This document shows positions 56,493-64,000 of a stretch of DNA of 64,000 nt, piece after piece. Every line of letters begins with the position of its first letter. The first letter of the stretch is position 1. Location of the stretch: the NCBI RefSeq assembly GCF_003666685.1, contig NZ_RCIZ01000002.1:330501-394500 (forward strand). The letters run 5' to 3'. The notes beneath the pieces were generated by a model, which did no database searches, was not told where the DNA came from, and was given only the letters and a program-made list of their open reading frames with translations. The stretch is from Mesorhizobium sp. YM1C-6-2. Lineage in GTDB: Bacteria > Pseudomonadota > Alphaproteobacteria > Rhizobiales > Rhizobiaceae. The translations under genes were made by a program, and so were the position numbers.

Positions 56493-57703
56493 CACGGGAA
56501 CAGCGGCGTCTGCCGCATCTCCAGATGCAGCGCCTTGCCGTCATAGGGATGCGCCTCGCAGACGGCCTCGTCGAGCTCGACGCCGAGCCCCGGCTCCTTC
56601 GACGGGATGACGTAGCCGTCCTGCCACTCGATCTTCTTCTTGAGCAGCTTGGCGTGAAAACCGTCCCACTGCTTCAGCGATTCCAGGATCAGGAAGTTGG
56701 GCAGGGTGACGGCGAGCTGTATGTTCGCCGCGCCGACGATTGGCCCGCAATAGCAGTGCGGGGCGATCTGCACGTGATAGGCCTCGGCCATGGCGGCGAT
56801 CTTCTTGGTCTCGAGGATGCCGCCCGAGCGTCCAAGGTCGGGCTGCAGGATCGTCGCGGCGCGTGTCTCGATGACGCGGGCGAACTCGAATTTCGTGGTC
56901 AGCCGCTCGCCGGTGGCGATCGGGATCGAGGTTCCGCGCGCCACCTCGGCCATCACTTCCGGCATGTCGGGCGGCACCGGCTCCTCGAACCACAACGGAT
57001 CGTAGGGCTCGATCGCCTTCGCCATGCGCAGCGCCCCGGACGTGGTGAACTGGCCGTGGGTGCCGAACAATATGTCGGCCTTCGTGCCGACCGCCGCGCG
57101 GATCGCCTTCAGCATGCGGGCGGAGAGGTCGATGTCGACGAGCCTCGGCTGGTGCCCGTCGAAGGCGGTGTAGGGCCCGGCGGGGTCGAGCTTCACCGCG
57201 TCGAAGCCCTGGCTGACGTAGACCGCGGCGCATTCGGCCGCCATGTCGGGGTCGTTGTAGACGTTCTTCGGCCCGACATCCTCGGTGTGGACGGAGCCGG
57301 TGTGCGGGTAGAGATAGGTGTAGGAGCGCAGTCTTTCGTGCACCTGGCCGCCGAGGAGCTTGTAGACCGGCTTGCCGGCCTCCTTGCCGACGATGTCCCA
57401 GCAGGCCATCTCCAGCGCCGAGAAGCAGCCCATGCCCGAGACGTCGGGCCGCTGAGTGAAGCCGGAAGAATAGCAGCGGCGGAAGAAGATTTCGATGTCG
57501 TGCGGGTCGTGGCCGATGAAATAGCGCTCGGCCATGTCCTCGATCATCCTGGCGGTGACATGCGCCGAGAAGGTTGCGTTGTAGGCCTCGCCATAACCGG
57601 AGACGCCGGAGTCGGTCGTCAGCTTTACGAAGATGAAATATTTGCCGCCGATGCCCGGCGGCGGATTGCCGACGACCCAGGTCTTTACGTCGGTGATCTT
57701 CAT
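56492..57703 (-). CDS. Enolase-superfamily (mandelate racemase/dehydratase-type) enzyme with altered metal site
   Basis: 403 aa. N-terminal cap, then a barrel with the Lys motif VKLDPAGPY (about 173), the usual second and third metal ligands WFEEP (Glu) and ATGERL (Glu), and the general base His in IAPHCYCGP. At the first metal-ligand position, where DAN/DxN is normal, the sequence reads GTHGQF (after ADILF), so Asp is Gly and the Asn place is His. It likely dehydrates a sugar acid; substrate unknown. Its start overlaps the GMC stop by 4 bases. Confidence 0.88.
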   Translation of the reverse strand: MKITDVKTWVVGNPPPGIGGKYFIFVKLTTDSGVSGYGEAYNATFSAHVTARMIEDMAERYFIGHDPHDIEIFFRRCYSSGFTQRPDVSGMGCFSALEMACWDIVGKEAGKPVYKLLGGQVHERLRSYTYLYPHTGSVHTEDVGPKNVYNDPDMAAECAAVYVSQGFDAVKLDPAGPYTAFDGHQPRLVDIDLSARMLKAIRAAVGTKADILFGTHGQFTTSGALRMAKAIEPYDPLWFEEPVPPDMPEVMAEVARGTSIPIATGERLTTKFEFARVIETRAATILQPDLGRSGGILETKKIAAMAEAYHVQIAPHCYCGPIVGAANIQLAVTLPNFLILESLKQWDGFHAKLLKKKIEWQDGYVIPSKEPGLGVELDEAVCEAHPYDGKALHLEMRQTPLFP

Positions 57704-59316
57704 GTCTGCTCCTCCAGCACCATTTCCGCGCCCTTCCAGCCGGTCATGATGGACGCCGCATTGGTGTTGCCCGAGATGTTATCCGGAAAAATCGAGGCGT
57801 CGATGACCCGCAGGCCGGAAATCCCGTGGACGCGCAGGCGCGGGTCGACCACGGCGCGCGACGGGTCGGGTCCCATGCGGCAGGTCGATACCGGGTGGTA
57901 GACCGTGCCCGAGCGCTTCCGGAAATCCTGGATCAGGTCGGCGTCCGCGGTGACGGAAGGGCCGGGTAGCACCTCCTCCTCGATGATCTCGGCCAGTGCC
58001 GGCTGCGCCGCGATCTTGCGCACGAATTTCACCGCCGCCAGCATCTCGGCGACGTCGGCCTCGGTGGAATAGGCGTTGGCGACGATTTTCGGATAATCGC
58101 GCGGGTTCTTCGAGCGGATCATGATCTCGCCGCGGCTCGACGGCCGGCAGTTGGAGAGACCGACGGAGAAGCCGGGCCATGGGTCGGGGGTCAGGATCGG
58201 CCGCTCGCCGCTCTTCGGGATGACGGTCGAGAAGGCCTGGAAATAGAGCTGCATGTTCGGCCGTGCCATCGTCGGGTCAGTGCGGAAGAAGCCGCCCGCC
58301 CCGTTCATCGACAGCGACAGCGGCCCGCTGCGCAACAGGATGTAGCGCATGCCGACCAGCGCCTTGCCCCACCAAGGGCGCAGGATCTGGTTGAGCGTCG
58401 GCAGCCGTCCCTTGAAGGTATAGTTGATGCCGACGTGATCCTGCAGGTTGGCGCCGACATCGGCGTTGGCGTGCACGACCGGGATGCCGAGGTCTTGCAG
58501 CAGCGGAGCCGGACCGACGCCGGAAAGCTGCAGGAGTTGCGGCGAGTTGATCGAGCCGCCCGACACGATGACCTCGCGGCCGGCGCGCACGGAATGGGTC
58601 CGGCCGTGCTGCTCGTATTCGATGCCGACGGCACGTGTGCCCTCGAACAGGATCTTCGTCCCCAGCGCGTTGGTCTCGACGCGCACGTTGCTGCGCTTCA
58701 TCGCCGGGCGCAGGAAGGCGCGCGCCGCCGACATGCGACGGCCGCCCTTGGCGTTGATCTGGTACACGCCGACGCCCTCCTGGCTCGCCCCGTTGAAGTC
58801 CGGGTTGAGCGGCAGCCCGGCCTGTTCGGCGGCCGCGAGGTAGCGCGCGGTCAGCGGGTGAACCTTGTCGGTCGTGTCGGTGATGTGGACGGGACCGCCG
58901 GCGCCGCGCCATTCGTCCGCGCCGGCTTCGTTGTCTTCGATCGCCTTGAAGACCGGCAGCAGGTCCTTGTAGGACCAGCCCGGATTGCCGGCCGCCGCCC
59001 AGGCGTCGAAATCCTCGCGCTGGCCCCTGATCCAGACCATGGCGTTGATCGAGCTCGACCCGCCGAGGATCTTTCCGCGCGGCCAGTGGTCGGCATTGCC
59101 TGATAGCCCGGGGTCGGGCTCGGCACGGTAGTTCCAGTTGACGGCGGGGTCGAAGAAGGTCTTGCCGTAGCCGAGCGGCATCTGCACATAGAAGCGCATG
59201 TCGGTGCCGCCGGCTTCCAGCACCAGCACGGAGAAACGGCCGCTCGCCGACAGCCGCTCGGCGACCACCGAGCCGGCGGAGCCGGAACCGACGACGATGA
59301 AATCATAAGCCTGCAT
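57700..59316 (-). CDS. GMC-family FAD oxidoreductase
   Basis: 538 aa from ATG 59316 (MQAYDFIVVGSGSAG). FAD-binding VVGSGSAGSVVAERL, GMC signature 1 GKILGGSSSINAMVWIRG, signature 2 SGGSINSPQLLQLSGVGP, and the C-terminal active-site His/Asn region HPVSTCRMG and GNTNAASIM. Family reactions include choline, alcohol and aldose oxidation. First gene of the operon; by context it probably oxidises a polyol or sugar toward the acid used by the next enzyme. No transporter or regulator is beside it. Confidence 0.92.
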   Translation of the reverse strand: MQAYDFIVVGSGSAGSVVAERLSASGRFSVLVLEAGGTDMRFYVQMPLGYGKTFFDPAVNWNYRAEPDPGLSGNADHWPRGKILGGSSSINAMVWIRGQREDFDAWAAAGNPGWSYKDLLPVFKAIEDNEAGADEWRGAGGPVHITDTTDKVHPLTARYLAAAEQAGLPLNPDFNGASQEGVGVYQINAKGGRRMSAARAFLRPAMKRSNVRVETNALGTKILFEGTRAVGIEYEQHGRTHSVRAGREVIVSGGSINSPQLLQLSGVGPAPLLQDLGIPVVHANADVGANLQDHVGINYTFKGRLPTLNQILRPWWGKALVGMRYILLRSGPLSLSMNGAGGFFRTDPTMARPNMQLYFQAFSTVIPKSGERPILTPDPWPGFSVGLSNCRPSSRGEIMIRSKNPRDYPKIVANAYSTEADVAEMLAAVKFVRKIAAQPALAEIIEEEVLPGPSVTADADLIQDFRKRSGTVYHPVSTCRMGPDPSRAVVDPRLRVHGISGLRVIDASIFPDNISGNTNAASIMTGWKGAEMVLEEQT

Positions 59317-59471
59317 GATGGGCTGGTCCCGGAAGCTTGCCGAAGCTAGTCCGGGCGCCGCCCGCGCGTCATGCGCCCATCCGGCATGGCCTGTGGAAAA
59401 AGCGACCGGCCTTGGCTTGCGGCCGCGTCTGCGGCATGAGGGAGTCACCGCATCGGACGAGGATCACGCAT

Positions 59472-59861
59472 ATGGCCGCCGACAAAGTGCACCCCATCGG
59501 CGAATTGACGCTGCGCACGCTTGCCATGCCGGGCGACACCAACGCCGCCGGCGACATTTTCGGCGGCTGGGTGATGGCGCAGATGGACCTTGCCTGCGGC
59601 ATCCGCGCCGCCGAACGCGCCCGCGGCCGCGTGGTCACCGCCGCGGTCAGAGAAATGTCCTTCGCCGCGCCGATGAAGATCGGCGACACGCTCAGCATCT
59701 ACACGAAGGTGACGAGGGTCGGGCGCACCTCGATGACGCTGAAGGTCGAGGCCTGGGCGCAGCGCTACCTGACGCACATCATGGAGAAGGTGACCGACGC
59801 GGAGTTCGTCATGGTGGCGCTGGACAGCGAAGGCAAGCCGACGCCGGTGCCGGCGGAATAG
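59472..59861 (+). CDS. Acyl-CoA thioesterase, YciA hotdog family
   Basis: 129 aa from ATG 59472. Hotdog motif MPGDTNAAGDIFGGWVMAQM with the catalytic Asp of this family, and AVREMSFAAPMKIGDTL. It hydrolyses acyl-CoA thioesters in the cytoplasm, limiting their build-up. Divergent from the GMC operon; converges on the HxlR gene. Confidence 0.92.
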   Translation: MAADKVHPIGELTLRTLAMPGDTNAAGDIFGGWVMAQMDLACGIRAAERARGRVVTAAVREMSFAAPMKIGDTLSIYTKVTRVGRTSMTLKVEAWAQRYLTHIMEKVTDAEFVMVALDSEGKPTPVPAE

Positions 59862-59867
59862 GGAGGA

Positions 59868-60269
59868 CTAGACGGTCCTCCCGATTCGGTTTGTGTCGAC
59901 CCCTGCAACCGCCGCATCGAACCGCGCCCGTGCGGCATTGACGCGCCCCGTATTCTTCCGCGCCCATTCGCCCAGCCTGTTGACGGGCTCGAGGAGCTCG
60001 CAGCCGAGATCGGTGAGTTCGTAATCGACGCGTGGCGGAATGGTCGGAAAAACAGTGCGGGTGACGAAGCCGTCGCGCTCCAGCCCGCGCAGCGTCGTCG
60101 TCAGCATCTTCTGCGAGATGCCGCCGACGGCTGCGCGCAGCTCGTTGAAGCGCAGGGGGCCGTCGCCGAGCTTGCCGACCACCAGCACCGTCCACTTGTC
60201 GCCGACCCGTTGCAGGATGTCGCTGACCGCGCGGCAGTCCTCGCTGAGGTGCTCGTGCCTAGGTTTCAA
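59868..60269 (-). CDS. HxlR-family transcriptional regulator
   Basis: 133 aa from TTG 60269, which has GGAGG 7 bases upstream. HxlR winged helix: DCRAVSDILQRVGDKWTVLV, LRFNELRAAVGGISQKML, LERDGFVTRTVF. The N-terminal Cys in EDCRAV (about 11) is often the redox/electrophile sensor of this family. A longer in-frame start at 60440 would run through the next gene's promoter and is rejected. Divergent from the flavin reductase, with an operator between. Confidence 0.9.
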   Translation of the reverse strand: MKPRHEHLSEDCRAVSDILQRVGDKWTVLVVGKLGDGPLRFNELRAAVGGISQKMLTTTLRGLERDGFVTRTVFPTIPPRVDYELTDLGCELLEPVNRLGEWARKNTGRVNAARARFDAAVAGVDTNRIGRTV

Positions 60270-60298
60270 AAAGGTGCCTCCTTGCCGGAGTTGCTTCC

Positions 60299-60332
60299 AG
60301 TATCCTATGTAGGCCAGGTATCCTCTGGATAC
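60299..60332. promoter_or_regulatory. HxlR operator with three GTATCC units
   Basis: GTATCC at 60300-60305, then GTATCC TCT GGATAC at 60318-60332 (a perfect 6-3-6 dyad). Between the hxlR-like TTG and the reductase ATG, 23 bases before the latter. Confidence 0.75.
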
Positions 60333-60354
60333 TAGAGCTTCACAGGAGACTAAT

Positions 60355-60957
60355 ATGTCCAAACCCAAGATCGCGGTGATCGTCGGCTCGACCCGCGCCA
60401 CCCGTTTCGCCGACAAACCGACGGAGTGGATCGCCAACATAGCAAAAGCGCGTGGCGATTTCGATGTCGAGGTTGTCGACCTGCGCGACTACCCAATGCC
60501 GTTCTTCGACGAGGCCACCTCCTCCCTGTGGGCGCCGTCCAAGAACGAGGTGGCGCTGCGCTGGCAGAAGAAGGTGGCCGAGTTCGATGGTTTCATCGTG
60601 ATCGCTGCCGAATACAATCGCGGCCCGACGGCGGTGCTGAAGAACGCGCTCGACTACGCCTACACCGAATGGAACCGCAAGCCGATCACTTTTGTGGGAT
60701 ATGGCGGCGTCGGCGGCGCGCGTGCGATAGAGCAACTCAGGCTGCATGCGGTCGAGCTGCAGATGGCGCCAAGCCGTTTTGCCGTGCACATCGTCTGGGG
60801 CGATTTCATCCAGATTCTGCAGCAGGGCAAGAAGATCGAGGAATTCGAGCACCTCAACCAGGCCGCGACCGTCGCACTCGACGACCTCGCCTGGTGGGCG
60901 AGGGTGCTGAAGCAGGCGCGCGAGGAAGACCTCCAGGTCAAGCAGGCCGCCGAGTAA
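60355..60957 (+). CDS. NAD(P)H-dependent FMN reductase
   Basis: 200 aa flavodoxin-like reductase. FMN phosphate loop VGSTRATRFADKP (about 10-22), EYNRGPTAVLKNALDY (about 83) and FVGYGGVGGAR. Such enzymes reduce quinones, azo dyes or chromate using FMN. Under probable HxlR control, as in electrophile-induced yod/azoreductase systems. A strong terminator follows. Confidence 0.92.
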   Translation: MSKPKIAVIVGSTRATRFADKPTEWIANIAKARGDFDVEVVDLRDYPMPFFDEATSSLWAPSKNEVALRWQKKVAEFDGFIVIAAEYNRGPTAVLKNALDYAYTEWNRKPITFVGYGGVGGARAIEQLRLHAVELQMAPSRFAVHIVWGDFIQILQQGKKIEEFEHLNQAATVALDDLAWWARVLKQAREEDLQVKQAAE

Positions 60958-60975
60958 GGCAGACCCTATCCTCCC

Positions 60976-61031
60976 AAAGCATGATCCCGAAAAGTGCGAA
61001 GCGGTTTTCGGAAAAGATCGTGCTCAACAAA
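60976..61031. repeat. Rhizobial intergenic palindromic repeat
   Basis: Starts AAAGCATGATCCCGAAAAG. Arms GCATGATC with GATCGTGC and CCGAAAA with TTTTCGG form an imperfect long hairpin. This element is one I recognise as very common between rhizobial genes. Confidence 0.75.
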
Positions 61032-61044
61032 CAGGTAGGCACGG

Positions 61045-61068
61045 GGGCGGCATTAGCCGCCCTTTTTT
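61045..61068 (+). terminator. Rho-independent terminator of the flavin reductase gene
   Basis: Stem GGGCGGC (61045-61051), loop ATTA, GCCGCCC (61056-61062), then TTTTTT. Confidence 0.9.
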
Positions 61069-61084
61069 GAGAAAGCTGGAACCG

Positions 61085-62392
61085 CTAGGTCTTTCGGCCG
61101 CGGTGGACGTCGGGCAGCCGCGAGGCGATGACCTTGTCGATGCGGCGGCCGTCGAGATCGACCACCTCGAAACGCCAGCCGTCGGCGTCGACGCATTCGC
61201 CGGTCGCCGGCAGCCGGTGGAGATGCGACAGGATATAGCCGGCGACCGTCTCGTAGTCGCGGCTCTCCGGCAGGTCGATGCCGATCTGCTCGGCCATTTC
61301 GTCGGCCTGCATGTAGCCGGCGAGCAGCCAGGAACCGTCCTCGCGCCTGACCGCCGGCGGCTCTTCCTCCTCGTCGAGGTCGGAGCGGAAGACGCCGGTG
61401 ATCGCCTCCAATATGTCGGCCGGCGTGACGATGCCTTCGAAATGGCCGTATTCGTCATGCACCAGCGCAACGGGCACTTCCGATTCCTTCAGGGTCGTCA
61501 GCACGTCCAGCGCATCGGCCTGGTCGTGCACGATCGGTGCGTGGCGCATGTATTTGCGCGGCTCGTAGGCCTGGCCGGAGAGCAGCGCTGCGAGCAGGTC
61601 GCGCGTCTTGACGACGCCGACCATGTTGTCGACGGCGCCTTCGCCGACCGGCAGGCGCGAATGCTGTGTCTCCACCAGCATCTTCCTGGCCGTCGGCTCG
61701 TCCCATTCGAGGTTCAGCCAGTCGATTTCGGTGCGCGGCGTCATCACCCCGCGCACCGCGCGGTCGCCGAGCCGCATGACGCCGGCGATCATGCGGCGCT
61801 CGTCGGATTCGATCGTGCCGTGGTGTTCGGCCTCGGCGACGAGCATTTTGATTTCCTCGTCGGTGACCTTCTCCTCGCTTTCGCCGGACTGGCCGAGCAG
61901 CCAGAGGACGCCGCGGCCGGATACGTCGAGCAGGAAGACGAGCGGCAGGGCCACCTTGGAAAGGACGGCCATGGCGGGCGCGACCATGACGGCGATGCGT
62001 TCGGGATCGCGCAGCGCGATCTGCTTGGGCACCAGCTCGCCGATGATCAGCGAGGCATAGGTGATCACCGCGACCACGATGCCGACGCCGAGCGGGTTGG
62101 CGAGGCCGGGCGACATGCCCGATGTGTTCAGCGCCTCGCTCAGCCGCTGGCCGAGCGTTGCGCCGGAGAAGGCGCCCGACAGCACGCCGACCAGCGTGAT
62201 GCCGATCTGCACCGTCGACAGGAAGCGGCCTGGATTGGCGCCGAGTTCGAGGGCGTGCCCGGCGCCTTTGACGCCGCGATCGATCATTGCCTTGAGGCGG
62301 GCAGGCCGGGCAGAGACCACCGCCAGTTCCGACATGGCCAAAAGGCCGTTCACGCAGATCAGAACGACAACAATCGCAATTTCTAAAGACAT
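61085..62392 (-). CDS. CNNM/CorC-HlyC-type membrane protein (hemolysin family)
   Basis: 435 aa. DUF21 membrane domain with four helices (about 1-200), two CBS motifs (about 215-345) and a CorC_HlyC C-terminal domain (ESRDYETVAGYILSHLHRLP). Homologues act in Mg/Co or other divalent-cation transport or its regulation; the name hemolysin is historical. Monocistronic; begins 85 bases from the LssY_C gene end. Confidence 0.92.
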   Translation of the reverse strand: MSLEIAIVVVLICVNGLLAMSELAVVSARPARLKAMIDRGVKGAGHALELGANPGRFLSTVQIGITLVGVLSGAFSGATLGQRLSEALNTSGMSPGLANPLGVGIVVAVITYASLIIGELVPKQIALRDPERIAVMVAPAMAVLSKVALPLVFLLDVSGRGVLWLLGQSGESEEKVTDEEIKMLVAEAEHHGTIESDERRMIAGVMRLGDRAVRGVMTPRTEIDWLNLEWDEPTARKMLVETQHSRLPVGEGAVDNMVGVVKTRDLLAALLSGQAYEPRKYMRHAPIVHDQADALDVLTTLKESEVPVALVHDEYGHFEGIVTPADILEAITGVFRSDLDEEEEPPAVRREDGSWLLAGYMQADEMAEQIGIDLPESRDYETVAGYILSHLHRLPATGECVDADGWRFEVVDLDGRRIDKVIASRLPDVHRGRKT

Positions 62393-62477
62393 CGAGGCTC
62401 AATAGCATCCCAGCGGGGACGAAGAAAATAGACGCCGCGCCGATTTAAGCAATGGCCGGGCTGGCCGGTTCCGGCAC

Positions 62478-63209
62478 TCAATCGGCCTTTCCGAGCACGC
62501 CGACCATCACTTTGCCGTCAGTGAAATAGCGGTCGCCGCCGCCGTTTCGTCCGTCCTTGGTGGCTCCGGAGCCCTTTACCTCGTAGGTCGAGCGGATCCA
62601 GCCGGCTTCGGTCAGGTTGGAGATGACGAAATCGCGCTCGGCGTCGAGGTCGGGCCCGATGTGGTGGGTTATCTGGCCGGTGTCGTGGCTGAAGCCGACG
62701 CCGCGGTCGAAACTCGCCGAACCCAGCCACAGCGGGCCGTCGCCGCCCGGCGTCAGCGGATCGCTGTGCCAGAAGCGGACGTGGTTGCGCTGGTCGGCGC
62801 TGCCGCCCACGGGTTTCTCGAAGGCGAGGTCCTGCCGCCGTCCGTCATAGACCAGCGTGCTGACCGGGGCGTCGGGATCGGGCAGGCGCAAGGCCACGCT
62901 GAGGCCGATCTCGACGCTGGTCTTTAGCGTGATCGCGTCGGCAGGCCGCCAGCCAGCGGCGGTGAAGGCCTGCAGGAGGTCTTCCTTGGCGCCGACAAGG
63001 CCGACATTGATGGGATCGCCCGGAATGCCGTCGGTCGTCGTGGTGCGCATGGCGAGCCGGTTCAGTCCGCCCTCGCGGAACCACCAGAATTCGGGCGCGG
63101 CGATATAGGCGATGGCGAGATAGACGAACAGGATGACGAGGCTGGCCGTGGCGGCGCGCCGCGAGCGTTTGGGGTGGTGCTTCTCCGGCTCTGCGGGCGC
63201 TGCGGTCAT
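62478..63209 (-). CDS. LssY C-terminal domain-containing membrane protein
   Basis: 243 aa. One N-terminal membrane helix (ATASLVILFVYLAIAYIAAP), then a mainly extracytoplasmic LssY_C-like domain (FTAAGWRPADAIT; RFWHSDPL; HHIGPDLDAERDFVISNL). LssY_C occurs in type I secretion and phosphatase-like proteins; function unknown. Monocistronic. Confidence 0.8.
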   Translation of the reverse strand: MTAAPAEPEKHHPKRSRRAATASLVILFVYLAIAYIAAPEFWWFREGGLNRLAMRTTTTDGIPGDPINVGLVGAKEDLLQAFTAAGWRPADAITLKTSVEIGLSVALRLPDPDAPVSTLVYDGRRQDLAFEKPVGGSADQRNHVRFWHSDPLTPGGDGPLWLGSASFDRGVGFSHDTGQITHHIGPDLDAERDFVISNLTEAGWIRSTYEVKGSGATKDGRNGGGDRYFTDGKVMVGVLGKAD

Positions 63210-63275
63210 GGCCCGCAGTCTAGGCCAGCAGCCAGTCGGCTGCCAAGCGGAACTCGTTGCCGACCGGCTGCCGCC

Positions 63276-64000
63276 TCAGTGGCAGGCGACGCGGTTGGCG
63301 CGGCGCTCCTTGATGTCGAAGTGGAAGTGGTTGCGGTGGTCGTAATTGTAGCCGGGGCCGAGCACCGTGTTGAAATACTGGCAGCCGTCGGCGCGCACAT
63401 TGTTCAGGAAGCCGCGCTGGCGGAACGAGAAGAAGCCGGGCTTCTTCACGTCGATGTCCCTGCCGCTGTTCAGCTCGATGCGCATGATGTCCAGTGCATT
63501 GCCCTTGCCGTGCTCGGACAGGGTGCGGCTGCGGGCGATCTTGCGGCAGGAATAGCTCGAACCCTGGTGGATCGTCTTGACCCCGGTGAGGTAGCGCCGG
63601 CGGGCGGAAGGCACGAGTTCGTTCTTGGTCCACTGCGCGAAGGTCAGCGCCATGGCGCAGGTGAGGGTCGCCGCGGGCTTCATCTGGACGCTGCCGATGG
63701 CCGAAATCTTGACCGGATGGTCGATGCCGCACTGGCCGTCACGGATGGGCGCCAGGTCGACGAACTGCACTTTCAGCCGCTTGAGCTGCGCCCGGCAATC
63801 GACCTCGTCTGAAGGCATCGGGTTGTATTGGGGAGCGGATGGCGGGTCGGGACGCGGATAACCGGCCATATAGGGATCGGACGGCACCAGTGTCTGCAGC
63901 CCGACGCCCTGACGAGGCGAGGCCTGCGCGACCTGCACCGGGGGCGTCATGGTCTCGGCGGGCGGCGCCAACACGCCGTTGGGTGTCGCGAGGGTTTCGG
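63276..64000 (-). CDS. Extensin-like family protein (5' end outside window)
   Basis: At least 241 codons, open to the window edge, so the N-terminus is missing. After a Pro-rich start, the Extensin-like_C domain shows DCRAQLKRLKVQFVDLAP, CGIDHPVKI, SEHGKGNALDI and DHRNHFHFDI. The His/Asp motifs resemble M15-type zinc peptidases. Likely an envelope protein. A GTG at 63974 could start a shorter form, but the frame continues without a stop. Confidence 0.88.
   Translation of the reverse strand, partial: ETLATPNGVLAPPAETMTPPVQVAQASPRQGVGLQTLVPSDPYMAGYPRPDPPSAPQYNPMPSDEVDCRAQLKRLKVQFVDLAPIRDGQCGIDHPVKISAIGSVQMKPAATLTCAMALTFAQWTKNELVPSARRRYLTGVKTIHQGSSYSCRKIARSRTLSEHGKGNALDIMRIELNSGRDIDVKKPGFFSFRQRGFLNNVRADGCQYFNTVLGPGYNYDHRNHFHFDIKERRANRVACH

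Overview
This window reads as a stretch of chromosome from a GC-rich alphaproteobacterium of the order Rhizobiales, most like the Mesorhizobium/Phyllobacteriaceae group. The evidence is a Brucella-type Omp10 lipoprotein, homospermidine synthase, a DUF882/NtrC-like neighbourhood, a very long UvrB, an extensin-like protein, and intergenic palindromes typical of rhizobia. The taxonomic call is inference. I saw no rRNA, tRNA, CRISPR array, integrase, transposase or prophage. About 64 protein genes are densely packed on both strands, many in short overlapping operons.

Layout. 0-9.5 kb: a LysR regulator; a DUF1007/NicO metal-transport pair with a possible Zur-like site; an SDR; a GNAT-CDF zinc-exporter operon facing a vapBC toxin-antitoxin operon across one perfect inverted repeat; an aminotransferase; LysE; YciI; a second SDR. 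9.5-17.8 kb: TerB-like protein, TrhO tRNA hydroxylase, a muramidase, KDPG aldolase, D-Ala-D-Ala ligase, a secreted DUF882 protein and an orphan sigma-54 activator. 17.9-26 kb: oligopeptidase F, pabB with an overlapping class IV lyase, a DUF3445 protein, an ECF41 sigma factor with its carboxymuconolactone-decarboxylase-like partner and a textbook ECF41 promoter, and ilvD. 26-32 kb: a TetR/RidA divergon with two operators, homospermidine synthase, a low-GC TrmH-like methyltransferase and a galactitol-type PTS permease operon (C-A-B). 32-48 kb: omp10, a PaaK-like ligase, a 5'-nucleotidase-LysM fusion, hemH, a DAO-type oxidoreductase, SPFH/NfeD, kdsD, an outer-membrane barrel, galU, an MltB transglycosylase and a DUF459 SGNH protein. 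48-64 kb: uvrB, a CapA-like phosphatase, a lipid kinase, a translationally coupled GMC/enolase-superfamily/beta-hydroxyacid-dehydrogenase operon, a YciA thioesterase, an HxlR/flavin-reductase divergon, a CorC/HlyC-type membrane protein, an LssY_C protein and an extensin-like protein cut by the window end.

Themes. Cell-envelope functions recur (Ddl, two lytic enzymes, DUF882, KdsD, GalU, Omp10, LysM nucleotidase, barrel, extensin-like). Divergent regulator/target pairs carry readable operators: VapB, TetR and HxlR, plus the ECF41 promoter. The least explained items are the VapB operator shared with a zinc-exporter operon, the sugar-acid operon whose enolase-superfamily enzyme lacks the usual first metal ligand, a four-copy short motif in the UvrB tail, a PTS permease with no phosphotransfer or catabolic genes nearby, and a RidA protein with a signal-peptide-like N-terminus.
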